This document shows positions 1-7,966 of a stretch of DNA of 64,000 nt, in pieces (position 1 is the first letter of the stretch; every line of letters begins with the position of its first letter). Source of the DNA: Actinoplanes derwentensis (GTDB lineage: Bacteria; Actinomycetota; Actinomycetes; Mycobacteriales; Micromonosporaceae); assembly GCF_900104725.1 (NCBI RefSeq), contig NZ_LT629758.1, positions 9,324,001 to 9,388,000 on the forward strand, in the 5' to 3' direction. Below the pieces are notes generated by a model that worked only from the letters and a program-made list of their open reading frames with translations, did no database searches and was not told where the DNA came from. Position numbers and translations under genes: made by a program.

Positions 1-802
1 TCAGCGGCAGCAGACTCACCGCCTGCTCGGTCGCGGCCAGCCACAGCCGGCTCAGCGCCTCCCCGCCGCGCAGCCAGTCCTCGGCCTCGTCACCGTCGCC
101 GTACAGCACCGCGTACGTCGCGGCCCGGTCATGCCCGTCACCAGCGGTAAGCGTTCCGGCGGTCTGGAAGTCACGTTCGGCGACCGTGGTCAGCGGCACC
201 TCCTCGGGCAGCACCGCCGCCGGAACGCCGGTGCCGTCCGGCCGGTCGCCGCCCACCCAGGCCGCGGTCTCGGCGGTGATCCGGTCGTCGCCGTCCTCGG
301 CGTGCTGGGCCCGGTCGACCGCCACTGCCAGAGCGAGGACCTGATCCCGGCCGAGTACGTGCAGGCGGGCACCGCTCTCCTCGGTCACCTTCGCCAGGTC
401 ACGCAGAATGTCCTCGGAGACCCGCTCGTCGGTGACGGTGCGCCGGTCGGTACGCCGTACCCCCAGCATCTGGAAGTGCCGGGTGGCCTCCGGCGCGACC
501 GGCACCCGCTCGACCGGGCGCAGCACCGCGAGGGGCTCACCGGCCGGCCGGTCCACCTCGTACCGCCAGCCCTCGGCCTCCAGCGCCACCCGGGCGTGGT
601 GCAGGGCGGTCCCGCAGCTCAGCAGCAGCATCCGCCCGGTCGGGTCCTGCTCGCGCAGTTGCCGCTCGGCGACCCCGAACAGTTCCAGCCGCCCGTCGGT
701 GACCACCCAGCGCCACGGCTGCGTGTTGTGGATCGACGGAGCGAACCGAGCCGCATCCGCCGCCTGGACCAGTGCCCGCTTGACCTCGTCGTTGTCGTTC
801 AT
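1..802 (-). CDS. Nitroreductase-like (Acg-type) flavoprotein, C-terminus cut by window edge
   Basis: About 267 codons are visible from an ATG at 802, running off the left edge without a stop. The N-terminal motif PSIHNTQPWRW (about residues 22-32) is characteristic of actinobacterial nitroreductase-fold proteins related to mycobacterial Acg, which bind FMN. Full proteins of this group are roughly 320-330 residues, so perhaps 50-60 residues are missing. It is divergent from the acetyltransferase at 873, with about 70 bp between them for both promoters. In actinobacteria such genes are often linked to redox or hypoxia stress regulons, but nothing here shows that directly. Substrate is unknown; the family call is firm, the physiological role is not. 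Confidence 0.75.
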   Translation of the reverse strand, partial: MNDNDEVKRALVQAADAARFAPSIHNTQPWRWVVTDGRLELFGVAERQLREQDPTGRMLLLSCGTALHHARVALEAEGWRYEVDRPAGEPLAVLRPVERVPVAPEATRHFQMLGVRRTDRRTVTDERVSEDILRDLAKVTEESGARLHVLGRDQVLALAVAVDRAQHAEDGDDRITAETAAWVGGDRPDGTGVPAAVLPEEVPLTTVAERDFQTAGTLTAGDGHDRAATYAVLYGDGDEAEDWLRGGEALSRLWLAATEQAVSLLPL

Positions 803-872
803 GGCTTCAGCGTGCGCCTCCCGCTCGGCGACGGGTACGGTCTTTGGGCCCTACCACGGTTAGGCTCAGCGC

Positions 873-1424
873 GTGTTCTCGATCGAGTTGACCGAAGGTG
901 CCCAGCTCCGCCCGCTCGAACCGTGGCAGGCGGAGGAGTTCCTGGCCCACATGGACCGGGCCCGCGCGACCCTCGACCCGTGGATTCCGTGGGCCAGTGT
1001 CAGCGCCGATCTCGCCAGTGCGACCGCCACGCTGCAGCGGTACGCCGACGGCACGGCCCAGGACGGTAAGCGGCTGTTCGGGATCTGGCTCGACGGTGTC
1101 CTGGTCGGCGGCACCATGTTCGTGGCCTTCGACGTCAAGAGTGGCAACTGTGAGGTCGGTGTCTGGCTGGAGCCGTCCGCGACCGGCCGGGGCCTGATCA
1201 CCCGGGCGGCCCGGGCGCTGATCGACTGGGCGTTCACCGTGCGCGGCCTGCACCGCGCCGAGTGGCACTGCAACCCGGACAACATCGCCAGCTCCAACGT
1301 CGCCCGCCGGCTCGGCATGACCCGCGAGGGCCTGCTCCGCGAGTCCTTCCCGTGGCAGGGCAAGCGCAACGACAGCGAGATCTGGGCAGTCCTCGCCTCG
1401 GAGTGGAAGTCAGGGCCGCAGTAG
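873..1424 (+). CDS. GNAT N-acetyltransferase, RimJ/RimL type
   Basis: 183 residues, full length for a RimL-like GNAT enzyme. It starts at GTG 873; no better in-frame ATG precedes the conserved N-terminal beta strand. The acetyl-CoA binding loop is seen as TGRGLITRAARALIDWAF near the middle, followed by the typical NIASSNVARRLGM segment that contributes to CoA binding. RimL relatives acetylate the N-terminus of ribosomal proteins, but many members of this subfamily modify small amines or other protein N-termini. The gene stands alone between a divergent nitroreductase and a downstream methyltransferase, so context does not reveal the substrate. Confidence 0.85.
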   Translation: MFSIELTEGAQLRPLEPWQAEEFLAHMDRARATLDPWIPWASVSADLASATATLQRYADGTAQDGKRLFGIWLDGVLVGGTMFVAFDVKSGNCEVGVWLEPSATGRGLITRAARALIDWAFTVRGLHRAEWHCNPDNIASSNVARRLGMTREGLLRESFPWQGKRNDSEIWAVLASEWKSGPQ

Positions 1425-1544
1425 TCCGGAATCGATCCGGCAGGGTCGCCGCGACCAGCGGGGTCATCAGTCGTCTCATGATGGTTGGACCCTTTCGGGG
1501 ATGTGCCGGTTCCGGTGATTAAACGGGACAAAAGTACACCTGAC

Positions 1545-2570
1545 ATGATGTTGCGCGCGTCACAGTCGCCCGGTCATGCTGAGTTCGTGCCGGAACGCAT
1601 CACCGAAGTCACCGCGCTGCTCGCCGAGGTTCTGGCGCCCCGTGCCCCGCTCACCGTGATCGTCGACGGTGGTGACCCGGGCGCCGCCGCCACGTTCGCC
1701 GCCCGGCTCGCCGCCGCGTTCCCCGCCACCGCCCGTGCCTGGAACGTCGACGCCGTCCTCGGCCTGATCGGCCCCGGTGGCGGCATGTTCGACTCCGCCC
1801 TCAACGTCCTCGAACCCGCCACCGACCAGATCCTCGTCTTCCTCCGCGGCGGCCCCCGGCACCGGTTCGCCGAAGGTGACGGCGAACGCCGCGCCCAAGT
1901 CGTCATCGACCACCGCGACCCCGACTGGCCGGTCATCCGCCACCTGCACCCGGGTCTGGCCGACGTCGACCGCTGGTACCGCTCGGAGAGCCAGGCGTTC
2001 TTCGCCGCCCGCGCCGCCGAATGGGACAGCAGATTCGGCGACGACATGCCCCGCTACCTGGACGCCGTCCGCCGCGCCGGAGCCGGCCCCGGTCATGTCG
2101 TCCTCGACGTCGGTTCCGGCACCGGCCGGGCACTGCCGGCCCTGGCCGCCGCGGTCGGCCCCACCGGCCGGGTGCTCGGGCTGGACCTGACCCCGGACAT
2201 GCTCACCGCGGCCCGCAACGCCGGCCGCGGCGACTGCGCCGACCTGGTGCTGGGCGACGCCCGTCACCTGCCGATCGCCGACGCCACCGCCGACGTGGTC
2301 TTCGCCGCCGGTCTGGTCCACCACCTGCCCGACCCGGTCGCCGGCTTGCGGGAACTGGCCCGGGTGACCCGCCCCGGCGGCACCCTGACGATCTTCCAGC
2401 CGCTCGGCCGGACCCAACTCGCCGCCCGGCACGGCCGCGTCCTGCGCCCCGGCGAGCCCCTGAGCGAGGAACGCCTGGGCCCCATGCTGGCCGCTTCCGG
2501 CTGGACGATGACCGCATACGAGGACGTCCCCGACTGTTTCCTGGCCCTCGCCACCCGCCGCACCGCTTGA
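1545..2570 (+). CDS. Class I SAM methyltransferase with N-terminal P-loop-less kinase-like domain
   Basis: About 341 residues from ATG 1545; an in-frame GTG at 1587 is an alternative start. Residues ~34-54 (VIVDGGDPGAAATFAARL) align in position with the Walker A region of actinobacterial uridine-kinase-like proteins, but the GxxGxGK(S/T) loop is gone. This half ends near residue 145 and is followed by a complete Rossmann methyltransferase: motif I VVLDVGSGTG at ~184-193, the acidic VLGLDLTPDML that holds the SAM ribose, GLVHHLPDP, and RVTRPGGTLTIFQPLG. The methyl acceptor is unknown. The first half is probably a structural or substrate-binding remnant, an inference from the missing phosphate-binding loop. 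Confidence 0.7.
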   Translation: MMLRASQSPGHAEFVPERITEVTALLAEVLAPRAPLTVIVDGGDPGAAATFAARLAAAFPATARAWNVDAVLGLIGPGGGMFDSALNVLEPATDQILVFLRGGPRHRFAEGDGERRAQVVIDHRDPDWPVIRHLHPGLADVDRWYRSESQAFFAARAAEWDSRFGDDMPRYLDAVRRAGAGPGHVVLDVGSGTGRALPALAAAVGPTGRVLGLDLTPDMLTAARNAGRGDCADLVLGDARHLPIADATADVVFAAGLVHHLPDPVAGLRELARVTRPGGTLTIFQPLGRTQLAARHGRVLRPGEPLSEERLGPMLAASGWTMTAYEDVPDCFLALATRRTA

Positions 2571-2580
2571 GGGGTACCCA

Positions 2581-2623
2581 GTGTGGTGACTTGTGGTGCG
2601 ATTCGAACCCCGCCTCACCACGC
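2581..2623. repeat. Intergenic palindromic repeat, copy 1
   Basis: Imperfect 43-bp palindrome of the family found at seven places in this window. Left arm GTGTGGTGACTTGTGG, centre TGCGATTCGAA, right arm ending CTCACCACGC. It starts 10 bp after the methyltransferase stop and is paired with a second copy 17 bp downstream. Confidence 0.75.
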
Positions 2624-2640
2624 TGTGGCCGCCGGGCTGT

Positions 2641-2684
2641 CGTGTGCCGAGGTGGGGTTCGATGCGAACCGTAAGTCACCACGC
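2641..2684. repeat. Intergenic palindromic repeat, copy 2
   Basis: 44-bp member of the same family with a well preserved right arm (CGTAAGTCACCACGC) and a decayed left arm (CGTGTGCCGAGGTGGGG). Together with copy 1 it forms a tandem pair in a 315-bp gap before the NAD kinase gene. The remaining ~200 bp of that gap shows no coding potential. Confidence 0.7.
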
Positions 2685-2772
2685 TGGGGCGGTGAGGGAC
2701 GCGTTCGGCCCGGTGGTCGCGGGGTGGCCGTGAGGGTGCGCGGACCTCGCGGGGTAGTCCGGGACGCGTGGA

Positions 2773-2801
2773 TTCGGCGATGAGGTCGTCGAACGTACAA
2801 T
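2773..2801 (+). promoter_or_regulatory. Possible sigma-70-type promoter for the NAD kinase fusion
   Basis: A TACAAT hexamer at 2796-2801 is a near-consensus -10 in otherwise GC-rich DNA. A weak -35 (TTCGGC, 2773-2778) lies 17 bp upstream. The -10 is about 85 bp ahead of the ATG at 2886. Only the -10 is convincing. Confidence 0.3.
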
Positions 2802-2885
2802 ATGGGTGCTTTGAAGGTTTTTGCCGGGACGGGCCCAGCCTGACGTGGTCGCCGAAACCGGGTGTCGCATGCAAGGCTGGGATCC

Positions 2886-4025
2886 ATGGGGATGGTCAAG
2901 GTCGTCGGGCTGGTGTTGCATCCGCGACGGGATTGCGGTGCGGCCATCGAGGCGATCACCGGGTGGGCTGAGGCGCGTGGAGTGACCGTGCTGGGGCTGC
3001 CCGATGAGGTGAGCCGCATCACTGGGTGCACCGCTGAGGCGGTCGAGGCGCCGGAGATGGTGGATCGAGCGGGACTGCTGGTGAGTCTCGGTGGTGACGG
3101 CACCATGTTGCGCACCATGCGCCTGGCCGAGGGGCGGGAGACTCCGGTCCTCGGGGTCAACGTGGGGCGACTGGGGTTCCTCGCCGAGGTGGACCTTCCG
3201 GCGCTCGGGGAGGCGCTGACCGCGATCGACGAACATGACTACAAGGTGGAGTCCCGGACCGCGGTGCGCACGGTGCTGCCGGACGGGCGGGAGGTGTCCG
3301 CCTTCAACGACATCGCGCTGGTGCGGGTGCCGGGGCACGGGCTGGCCGCGGTCGGCATCCGGGTCGAGGGCAGCGGGTTCGTCAACTACGCGGCCGACGC
3401 GGTGATCGTGGCGACGCCGACCGGGTCGACGGCGTACAGCTTCTCGGCCGGTGGGCCGATCGTCTCGCCGAACGTGCGGGGGCTGATCGTCTCCGCGGCG
3501 GCCGCGCACTCCTCGTTCAACCGGTCCCTGGTGCTCGACACGTCCGAGCAGCTCGCGCTGGACGTGCTGCCGAGCAGTGGCCGCCTGGCGATCGAGGTGG
3601 ACGGGATCATCGAGGGCCACGCGTCGCCCGGTGACCGGCTGGAGATAGTGCCGGTGCCGGCCGCCGCCCGGGTGATCCGTTTCGGCCACACCTCGTTCTA
3701 CGAGCGGGCCCGGCGCAAACTGCGGGTCGAGGGCAGCGCCCAGGCGGTCGCGGAGGACATGTCGGACGCCGTGGTGGTCGACAGTTTCGAGCAGCGCCGT
3801 TACGAGGTGCAGCTCGGCGGTGAGGTGATCGGTTCGCTGACCTATCGCCGGTCGGCCGACGGCATCGAACTCCTGGACACCGTGGTCGAACAGGCCTACT
3901 CCGGGCGGGGACTGGCCGGGCGGCTCGCCGCCGCGGCTCTCGCCGACGCCCGGTCCCGATCGATTCAGGTCACCGCCACGTGCCCGTTCGTCGCGGGCTA
4001 TCTCGAACGTCATCCCGAGAGTTGA
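2886..4025 (+). CDS. nadK: NAD kinase fused to a C-terminal GNAT-like (YjdJ/Acetyltransf_CG) domain
   Basis: 379 residues from ATG 2886 (ATG 2892 is also possible). Residues 1-~280 are a complete NAD kinase that phosphorylates NAD to NADP with ATP or polyphosphate: GGDG at 69-72, NVGRLGFL, then PTGSTAYSFSAGGPIV, the family's active-site signature. From ~290 to the end lies a compact one-domain GNAT of the YjdJ type: GRGLAGRLAAAALADAR followed by CPFVAGYLERHPE. Usual actinobacterial NAD kinases are ~290-310 residues, lack this tail and sit beside tlyA and recN; neither neighbour is here, so this is probably a second, specialised copy. It is 13 bp upstream of the redox receiver gene and likely co-transcribed with it. 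Confidence 0.88.
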   Translation: MGMVKVVGLVLHPRRDCGAAIEAITGWAEARGVTVLGLPDEVSRITGCTAEAVEAPEMVDRAGLLVSLGGDGTMLRTMRLAEGRETPVLGVNVGRLGFLAEVDLPALGEALTAIDEHDYKVESRTAVRTVLPDGREVSAFNDIALVRVPGHGLAAVGIRVEGSGFVNYAADAVIVATPTGSTAYSFSAGGPIVSPNVRGLIVSAAAAHSSFNRSLVLDTSEQLALDVLPSSGRLAIEVDGIIEGHASPGDRLEIVPVPAAARVIRFGHTSFYERARRKLRVEGSAQAVAEDMSDAVVVDSFEQRRYEVQLGGEVIGSLTYRRSADGIELLDTVVEQAYSGRGLAGRLAAAALADARSRSIQVTATCPFVAGYLERHPES

Positions 4026-4038
4026 GGACAACGACAAC

Positions 4039-5697
4039 ATGGGCCAAGCCGCGATCCTCACGGTCGACGACGACCCGTCCGTCTCCCGAGCCATCGCTCG
4101 TGACCTGCGCCGCCGGTACGCCGAGAAGTACCGGATCGTCCGCGCCTCCTCCGGCGACGAGGCCCTGGAGGTGCTGCGCGAGCTGAAACTGCGCGGCGAC
4201 CGGGTCGCGGTCATCCTCGCCGACTACCGGATGCCGCAGATGAACGGCATCGAGTTCCTGGAGCAGGCGATGGACCTGTTCCCGCACGCTCGCCGGGCAC
4301 TGCTGACCGCCTACGCCGACACCGACGCCGCGATCCAGGCGATCAACGTGGTCGACGTCGATCACTACCTGCTGAAGCCGTGGGATCCGCCGGAGGAGAA
4401 GCTCTACCCGGTGCTGGACGCGCTGCTCGACGCGTGGCAGGCGGCCGGTGACCAGGAGTTGCCGGACATCCGGGTGGTCGGGCACCGGTGGAGCGAACCG
4501 TCCTTCCAGATCCGTGACTTCCTGGCCCGCAACCTGGTGCCGTACAAGTATTTCGGTGCCGACGAACCGGAGGGCCGCCGTCTGCTGGAGGCCGCCGAGG
4601 TCGGCCCGGAGGCGGTGCCGCTGCTGGTGACCGCCGACGGGCGCGCGCTGTCGCACCCGACGGTGCAGCAGGTGGCCGAGGTGGCCGGGCTCTCCACCAG
4701 CCCGGACCGGGACTTCTACGACCTGGTCATCGTCGGCGGCGGCCCGGCCGGGCTGGGTGCCGCGGTCTACGGCGGGTCGGAAGGCCTCAAGACGCTGCTG
4801 ATCGAACGGCAGGCGGTCGGCGGGCAGGCCGGCCAGAGTTCCCGGATCGAGAACTACCTGGGTTTCCCGGACGGCATCTCCGGTGCTCAGCTCACCGACC
4901 GGGCCCGGCGGCAGGCCGACAAGTTCGCCGCCGAGACGCTCACCACCCGGGATGTCGTCGGGCTGCGCACCGAGGGTTCGGCCCGCACTCTGACGTTCGC
5001 CGACGGCGGGGAGATCTCCGCGCACGCGATCCTGCTGGCCACCGGGGTCTCCTACCGGCCGCTGATCGCCGACGGCGTCGCCGGTCTGACCGGGTCGGGA
5101 GTGTTCTACGGCTCGGCCGCCACCGAGGGCCCGGCCTGCGCCGGCACCGACGTCTACATCGTCGGCGGCGCCAACTCGGCGGGACAGGCGGCGCTCTTCT
5201 TCGCCCGGTACGCGAACCGGGTCACCCTGCTGGTCCGCGGTGACTCCTTGGAGTCGTCGATGTCGTACTACCTGATCCAGCAACTGGCCGGGATCGAGAA
5301 CATCCAGGTCCGGACCCGCTGCGAGGTGATCGGCGCACAGGGCGACGGCCATCTGCAGGCGATCACGATCTGCGACAGCAAGGACGGCTCCAAGGCCACC
5401 GTCGAGTGCGGTTACCTGTTCGTCTTCATCGGGGCCGAGCCGCGCACCGACTGGCTCGGTGACACCCTGGAACGAGACGGCAAGGGCTTCATCCGTACGG
5501 GTACCGATCTCCTGCTGAACGGGGAGCGACCGCGGGGATGGGATCGGGACCGGGATCCGTTCTACCTGGAGAGCAGTGTCCCCGGCATCTTCGCGGCCGG
5601 CGACGTCCGGGCCAGCTCGGTGAAACGGGTGGCCTCGGCGGTCGGCGAGGGTGCGATGGCCGTCGCGCTGGTCCACCGCTATCTGGAGGCGCAATGA
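4039..5697 (+). CDS. Response-regulator receiver fused to thioredoxin-reductase-like FAD oxidoreductase
   Basis: 552 residues in three parts. Residues 1-~130 are a CheY-like receiver: acidic pocket DDD at 10-12, phospho-acceptor D62 in ILADYRMP, and K113 in LLKPW. Residues ~145-225 look like a thioredoxin/glutaredoxin-fold linker without a CxxC. Residues ~228-552 are a two-dinucleotide-domain TrxR-like oxidoreductase with FAD motif GGGPAG (233-238) and NAD(P)H motif VGGANSAGQAA. Where TrxR carries its CATC redox pair this protein reads GSAA, so it cannot reduce a disulfide in the standard way. The last 4 bp overlap the start of the histidine kinase, indicating translational coupling. It probably gates or reports electron transfer under phospho-control. 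Confidence 0.88.
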   Translation: MGQAAILTVDDDPSVSRAIARDLRRRYAEKYRIVRASSGDEALEVLRELKLRGDRVAVILADYRMPQMNGIEFLEQAMDLFPHARRALLTAYADTDAAIQAINVVDVDHYLLKPWDPPEEKLYPVLDALLDAWQAAGDQELPDIRVVGHRWSEPSFQIRDFLARNLVPYKYFGADEPEGRRLLEAAEVGPEAVPLLVTADGRALSHPTVQQVAEVAGLSTSPDRDFYDLVIVGGGPAGLGAAVYGGSEGLKTLLIERQAVGGQAGQSSRIENYLGFPDGISGAQLTDRARRQADKFAAETLTTRDVVGLRTEGSARTLTFADGGEISAHAILLATGVSYRPLIADGVAGLTGSGVFYGSAATEGPACAGTDVYIVGGANSAGQAALFFARYANRVTLLVRGDSLESSMSYYLIQQLAGIENIQVRTRCEVIGAQGDGHLQAITICDSKDGSKATVECGYLFVFIGAEPRTDWLGDTLERDGKGFIRTGTDLLLNGERPRGWDRDRDPFYLESSVPGIFAAGDVRASSVKRVASAVGEGAMAVALVHRYLEAQ

Positions 5698-7157
5698 CCA
5701 TCGAGCCCATCGTCATCGAACCCTGCGAGCCCGGCCGGCTCACCCCGGACGACCTGCGGACCCTGTTCCTGTTCGAGAAACTCACCGACGAGCAGCTGGG
5801 CTGGCTCGCCGAACACGGCTGCACCATGCGGGTCGGCTCCGGAGGGCTGGTCGTCCGGGAGGGCGATCCGGCCGAGTCGTTCTTCGTGCTGCTCAGCGGC
5901 GCGGTCTCGCTGACCACCCGGGTCGGCGACGACGAGGTCACCACCAACCGGACCGATCAGCGCGGCGTCTACATGGGCGCCACCCAGGCGTACCTGCGTG
6001 ACGACGGCATGCCCCGCAAGTACATGGCGTCGATGCGGGCGCTGTCCGACACCGAGTTCTTCGTGCTCGCCGCCGAGGACTTCGGCGGCCTGATGCGCGA
6101 CTGGTTCCCGATGGCCATCCACCTGCTCGAAGGCCTTGCCCTCGGCATCCGCAACAACCAGGCGGTGGTCGGCGAACGGCAGCGGCTGTCCGCCCTGGGC
6201 GCGCTGTCCGCCGGGCTGATGCACGAACTGAACAATCCGGCCGCGGCCGCCTCCCGGGCCACCAGCGCGCTGCGCCAGCGGGTCGCCGCGATGCGGATGA
6301 AACTCGGCAAACTCGCCGCCGGCAAAGTCGCCCCGGACCGGCTCGTCGCCCTCCTCGAACTCCAGGAGGAGGTGATCGAACGGGCCGCCAAAGCCCCGGT
6401 GATGACCGCCATGCAGGTCTCCGACCTGGAGGACGAACTCGGCGGCTGGATGGAGGAACGGTCGATCACCGCGGGCTGGGACATCGCGCCGGTCTTCGCC
6501 CAGGGCGGCATCGACACCGACTGCCTCAACGAGATGGAGACCCGGCTGGCCTCCCCGGAGCTGCTCGACCAGGCGATCCACTGGGTCGGTTACGCCCTGG
6601 AGACCGAGCAGCTGATGAGCGACATCGAGGACGCCACCGGCCGGGTGTCCAATCTGGTGCACGCCGCCAAACAGTATTCGCACGTGGACCGGTCCGCCCA
6701 TCAGTGGATCGACGTGCACACCGGACTGGACAGCACCCTGGTCATGCTGGGCCACAAGATCGGCGAGGGCGTACGGGTGGTCAAGGACTACGACCGCACC
6801 CTGCCCGAGATCCCGGCGCACCCGGCCGAACTCAACCAGGTGTGGACCAACATCGTCGACAACGCGGTCCAGGCCATGCACGCTGCCGGGACACTCACGA
6901 TCCGCACCTACCGTGAGGACGAGCGGCTCGTCGTCTCGGTCGGTGACACCGGGCCCGGGATCCCGCCCGAGGTGCGCAAACGCATCTTCGAACCGTTCTT
7001 CACCACCAAACCGGTGGGCGAGGGCACCGGGCTCGGCCTGGACATCTCGTACCGCATCGTGGTCAACACCCACGGCGGCGACATCGATGTCTCGTCCGAA
7101 CCCGGCGACACCCGTTTCCTGATCCGGTTGCCGTTCAGCGAGCCGCCGTCAGCCTAG
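5694..7157 (+). CDS. Sensor histidine kinase with N-terminal cyclic-nucleotide-binding-like domain
   Basis: 487 residues; ATG 5694 sits in the ATGA overlap with the preceding receiver fusion. Residues ~20-130 resemble a cNMP-binding (Crp-like) beta-roll (LFLFEKLTDEQLGWLAEHG, then VREGDPAESFFVLLSG). The kinase core follows: H-box ALGALSAGLMHELNNPAA with phospho-accepting H177, N-box NIVDNAVQAM, G1 DTGPGIP, and G2 GTGLGLDIS. There are no transmembrane helices, so it senses in the cytoplasm. It is the obvious partner of the upstream receiver. A ~90-residue insert between H177 and the N-box carries no motif I recognise. Ligand is unknown. The 3' end overlaps the convergent gene by 9 bp. Confidence 0.88.
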   Translation: MTIEPIVIEPCEPGRLTPDDLRTLFLFEKLTDEQLGWLAEHGCTMRVGSGGLVVREGDPAESFFVLLSGAVSLTTRVGDDEVTTNRTDQRGVYMGATQAYLRDDGMPRKYMASMRALSDTEFFVLAAEDFGGLMRDWFPMAIHLLEGLALGIRNNQAVVGERQRLSALGALSAGLMHELNNPAAAASRATSALRQRVAAMRMKLGKLAAGKVAPDRLVALLELQEEVIERAAKAPVMTAMQVSDLEDELGGWMEERSITAGWDIAPVFAQGGIDTDCLNEMETRLASPELLDQAIHWVGYALETEQLMSDIEDATGRVSNLVHAAKQYSHVDRSAHQWIDVHTGLDSTLVMLGHKIGEGVRVVKDYDRTLPEIPAHPAELNQVWTNIVDNAVQAMHAAGTLTIRTYREDERLVVSVGDTGPGIPPEVRKRIFEPFFTTKPVGEGTGLGLDISYRIVVNTHGGDIDVSSEPGDTRFLIRLPFSEPPSA

Positions 7158-7910
7158 GGAATCCTCGGTCGTCGACTGGCCGGCGTCATCGGTCTCGGTC
7201 TGGTCCTGCTCCTGCTCCGGGACGCCGGTCTCCGGCACTTCCGCGGCCGGCGTGGTCGCGGCCGGGGCGGTGGTGGGCGCCTGGGTGGGCTCGTCCACCG
7301 CCGGGACGCCGGTCTCAGGGGTATCGGAGGGCTTGGTCGTGGCGCCGGGCTTCTCCTGGTTCTCTGACGGGGCCACCTGCGGCTGCTCCTCGTCGCTGTC
7401 ATCGCTGTCGTCGCCGGCGTTGTCGAACACGATGGTCGGGCTGCCGTTCTCGCGGCCACTCGTGACATCTGCCGCCGAGCGCCCGGCGAACAGTTCTGCC
7501 GTGGTCAGCACACCCATCCCCAGTACGAAGAACGCACCGGTGATCAGGGCGACCCGCTTCCAGTGGATGCGGTACCCGGATTCGGCCGCCGCCGTGCCGG
7601 TCTCACTCGCCGGTGCCTCGGGCTCGTCCGACGGCGACGACTCCTCGCCGGCGGAGACCGATGGGGTGCCCACCGCCGCTGGGGCGACGACAAACGCCGA
7701 TTGGATGCGTTTCGTCCCGTGATGGATGGACCGGTGGTAGATCTCCGTCCCGATCGAGCTGATCAGGCTCGCCAGTGCGGCCCCGATCAGCGTGCCCGCG
7801 ACTCCCAGAAAAGAGCCCAGAACAGCCGCCGAAACGGCCGCCAACGTGCCGGCCACGGTCTTCGGAACGTCGATACCGGACCAGAAACGGCCCGCTGCCT
7901 GCTCAGACAT
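7149..7910 (-). CDS. Hypothetical two-helix membrane protein with acidic, Pro/Thr-rich tail
   Basis: 253 residues. Two hydrophobic segments are visible: ~18-50 (VAGTLAAVSAAVLGSFLGVA and onwards) and ~120-140 (VALITGAFFVLGMGVLTTAE). The ~70 residues between them are hydrophilic with a basic start (YHRSIHHGTKR) and a Ser/Pro/Glu-rich middle. The C-terminal ~110 residues are low complexity, rich in Asp, Glu, Thr and Pro, with repeated PETGVP, which looks like an extracytoplasmic spacer. I recognise no catalytic domain. Similar proteins are widespread as uncharacterised actinobacterial membrane proteins. It is convergent with the histidine kinase and overlaps it by 9 bp. Confidence 0.7.
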   Translation of the reverse strand: MSEQAAGRFWSGIDVPKTVAGTLAAVSAAVLGSFLGVAGTLIGAALASLISSIGTEIYHRSIHHGTKRIQSAFVVAPAAVGTPSVSAGEESSPSDEPEAPASETGTAAAESGYRIHWKRVALITGAFFVLGMGVLTTAELFAGRSAADVTSGRENGSPTIVFDNAGDDSDDSDEEQPQVAPSENQEKPGATTKPSDTPETGVPAVDEPTQAPTTAPAATTPAAEVPETGVPEQEQDQTETDDAGQSTTEDSLG

Positions 7911-7966
7911 GTCCTCCTAGCCCCCTGCGTCAGATCGGGCCCCGGTGACGGGGTTCGATGTGTGGA

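Noticed and set aside
3970..5694. 574-codon minus-strand open frame opposite the receiver/oxidoreductase fusion
   Set aside because: Arg/Asp/Gly-rich low-complexity product typical of the antisense of high-GC genes; the plus strand encodes motif-complete domains.
4039..5697. Bona fide thioredoxin reductase
   Set aside because: The CxxC pair is replaced by GSAA, so the standard reaction is not possible.
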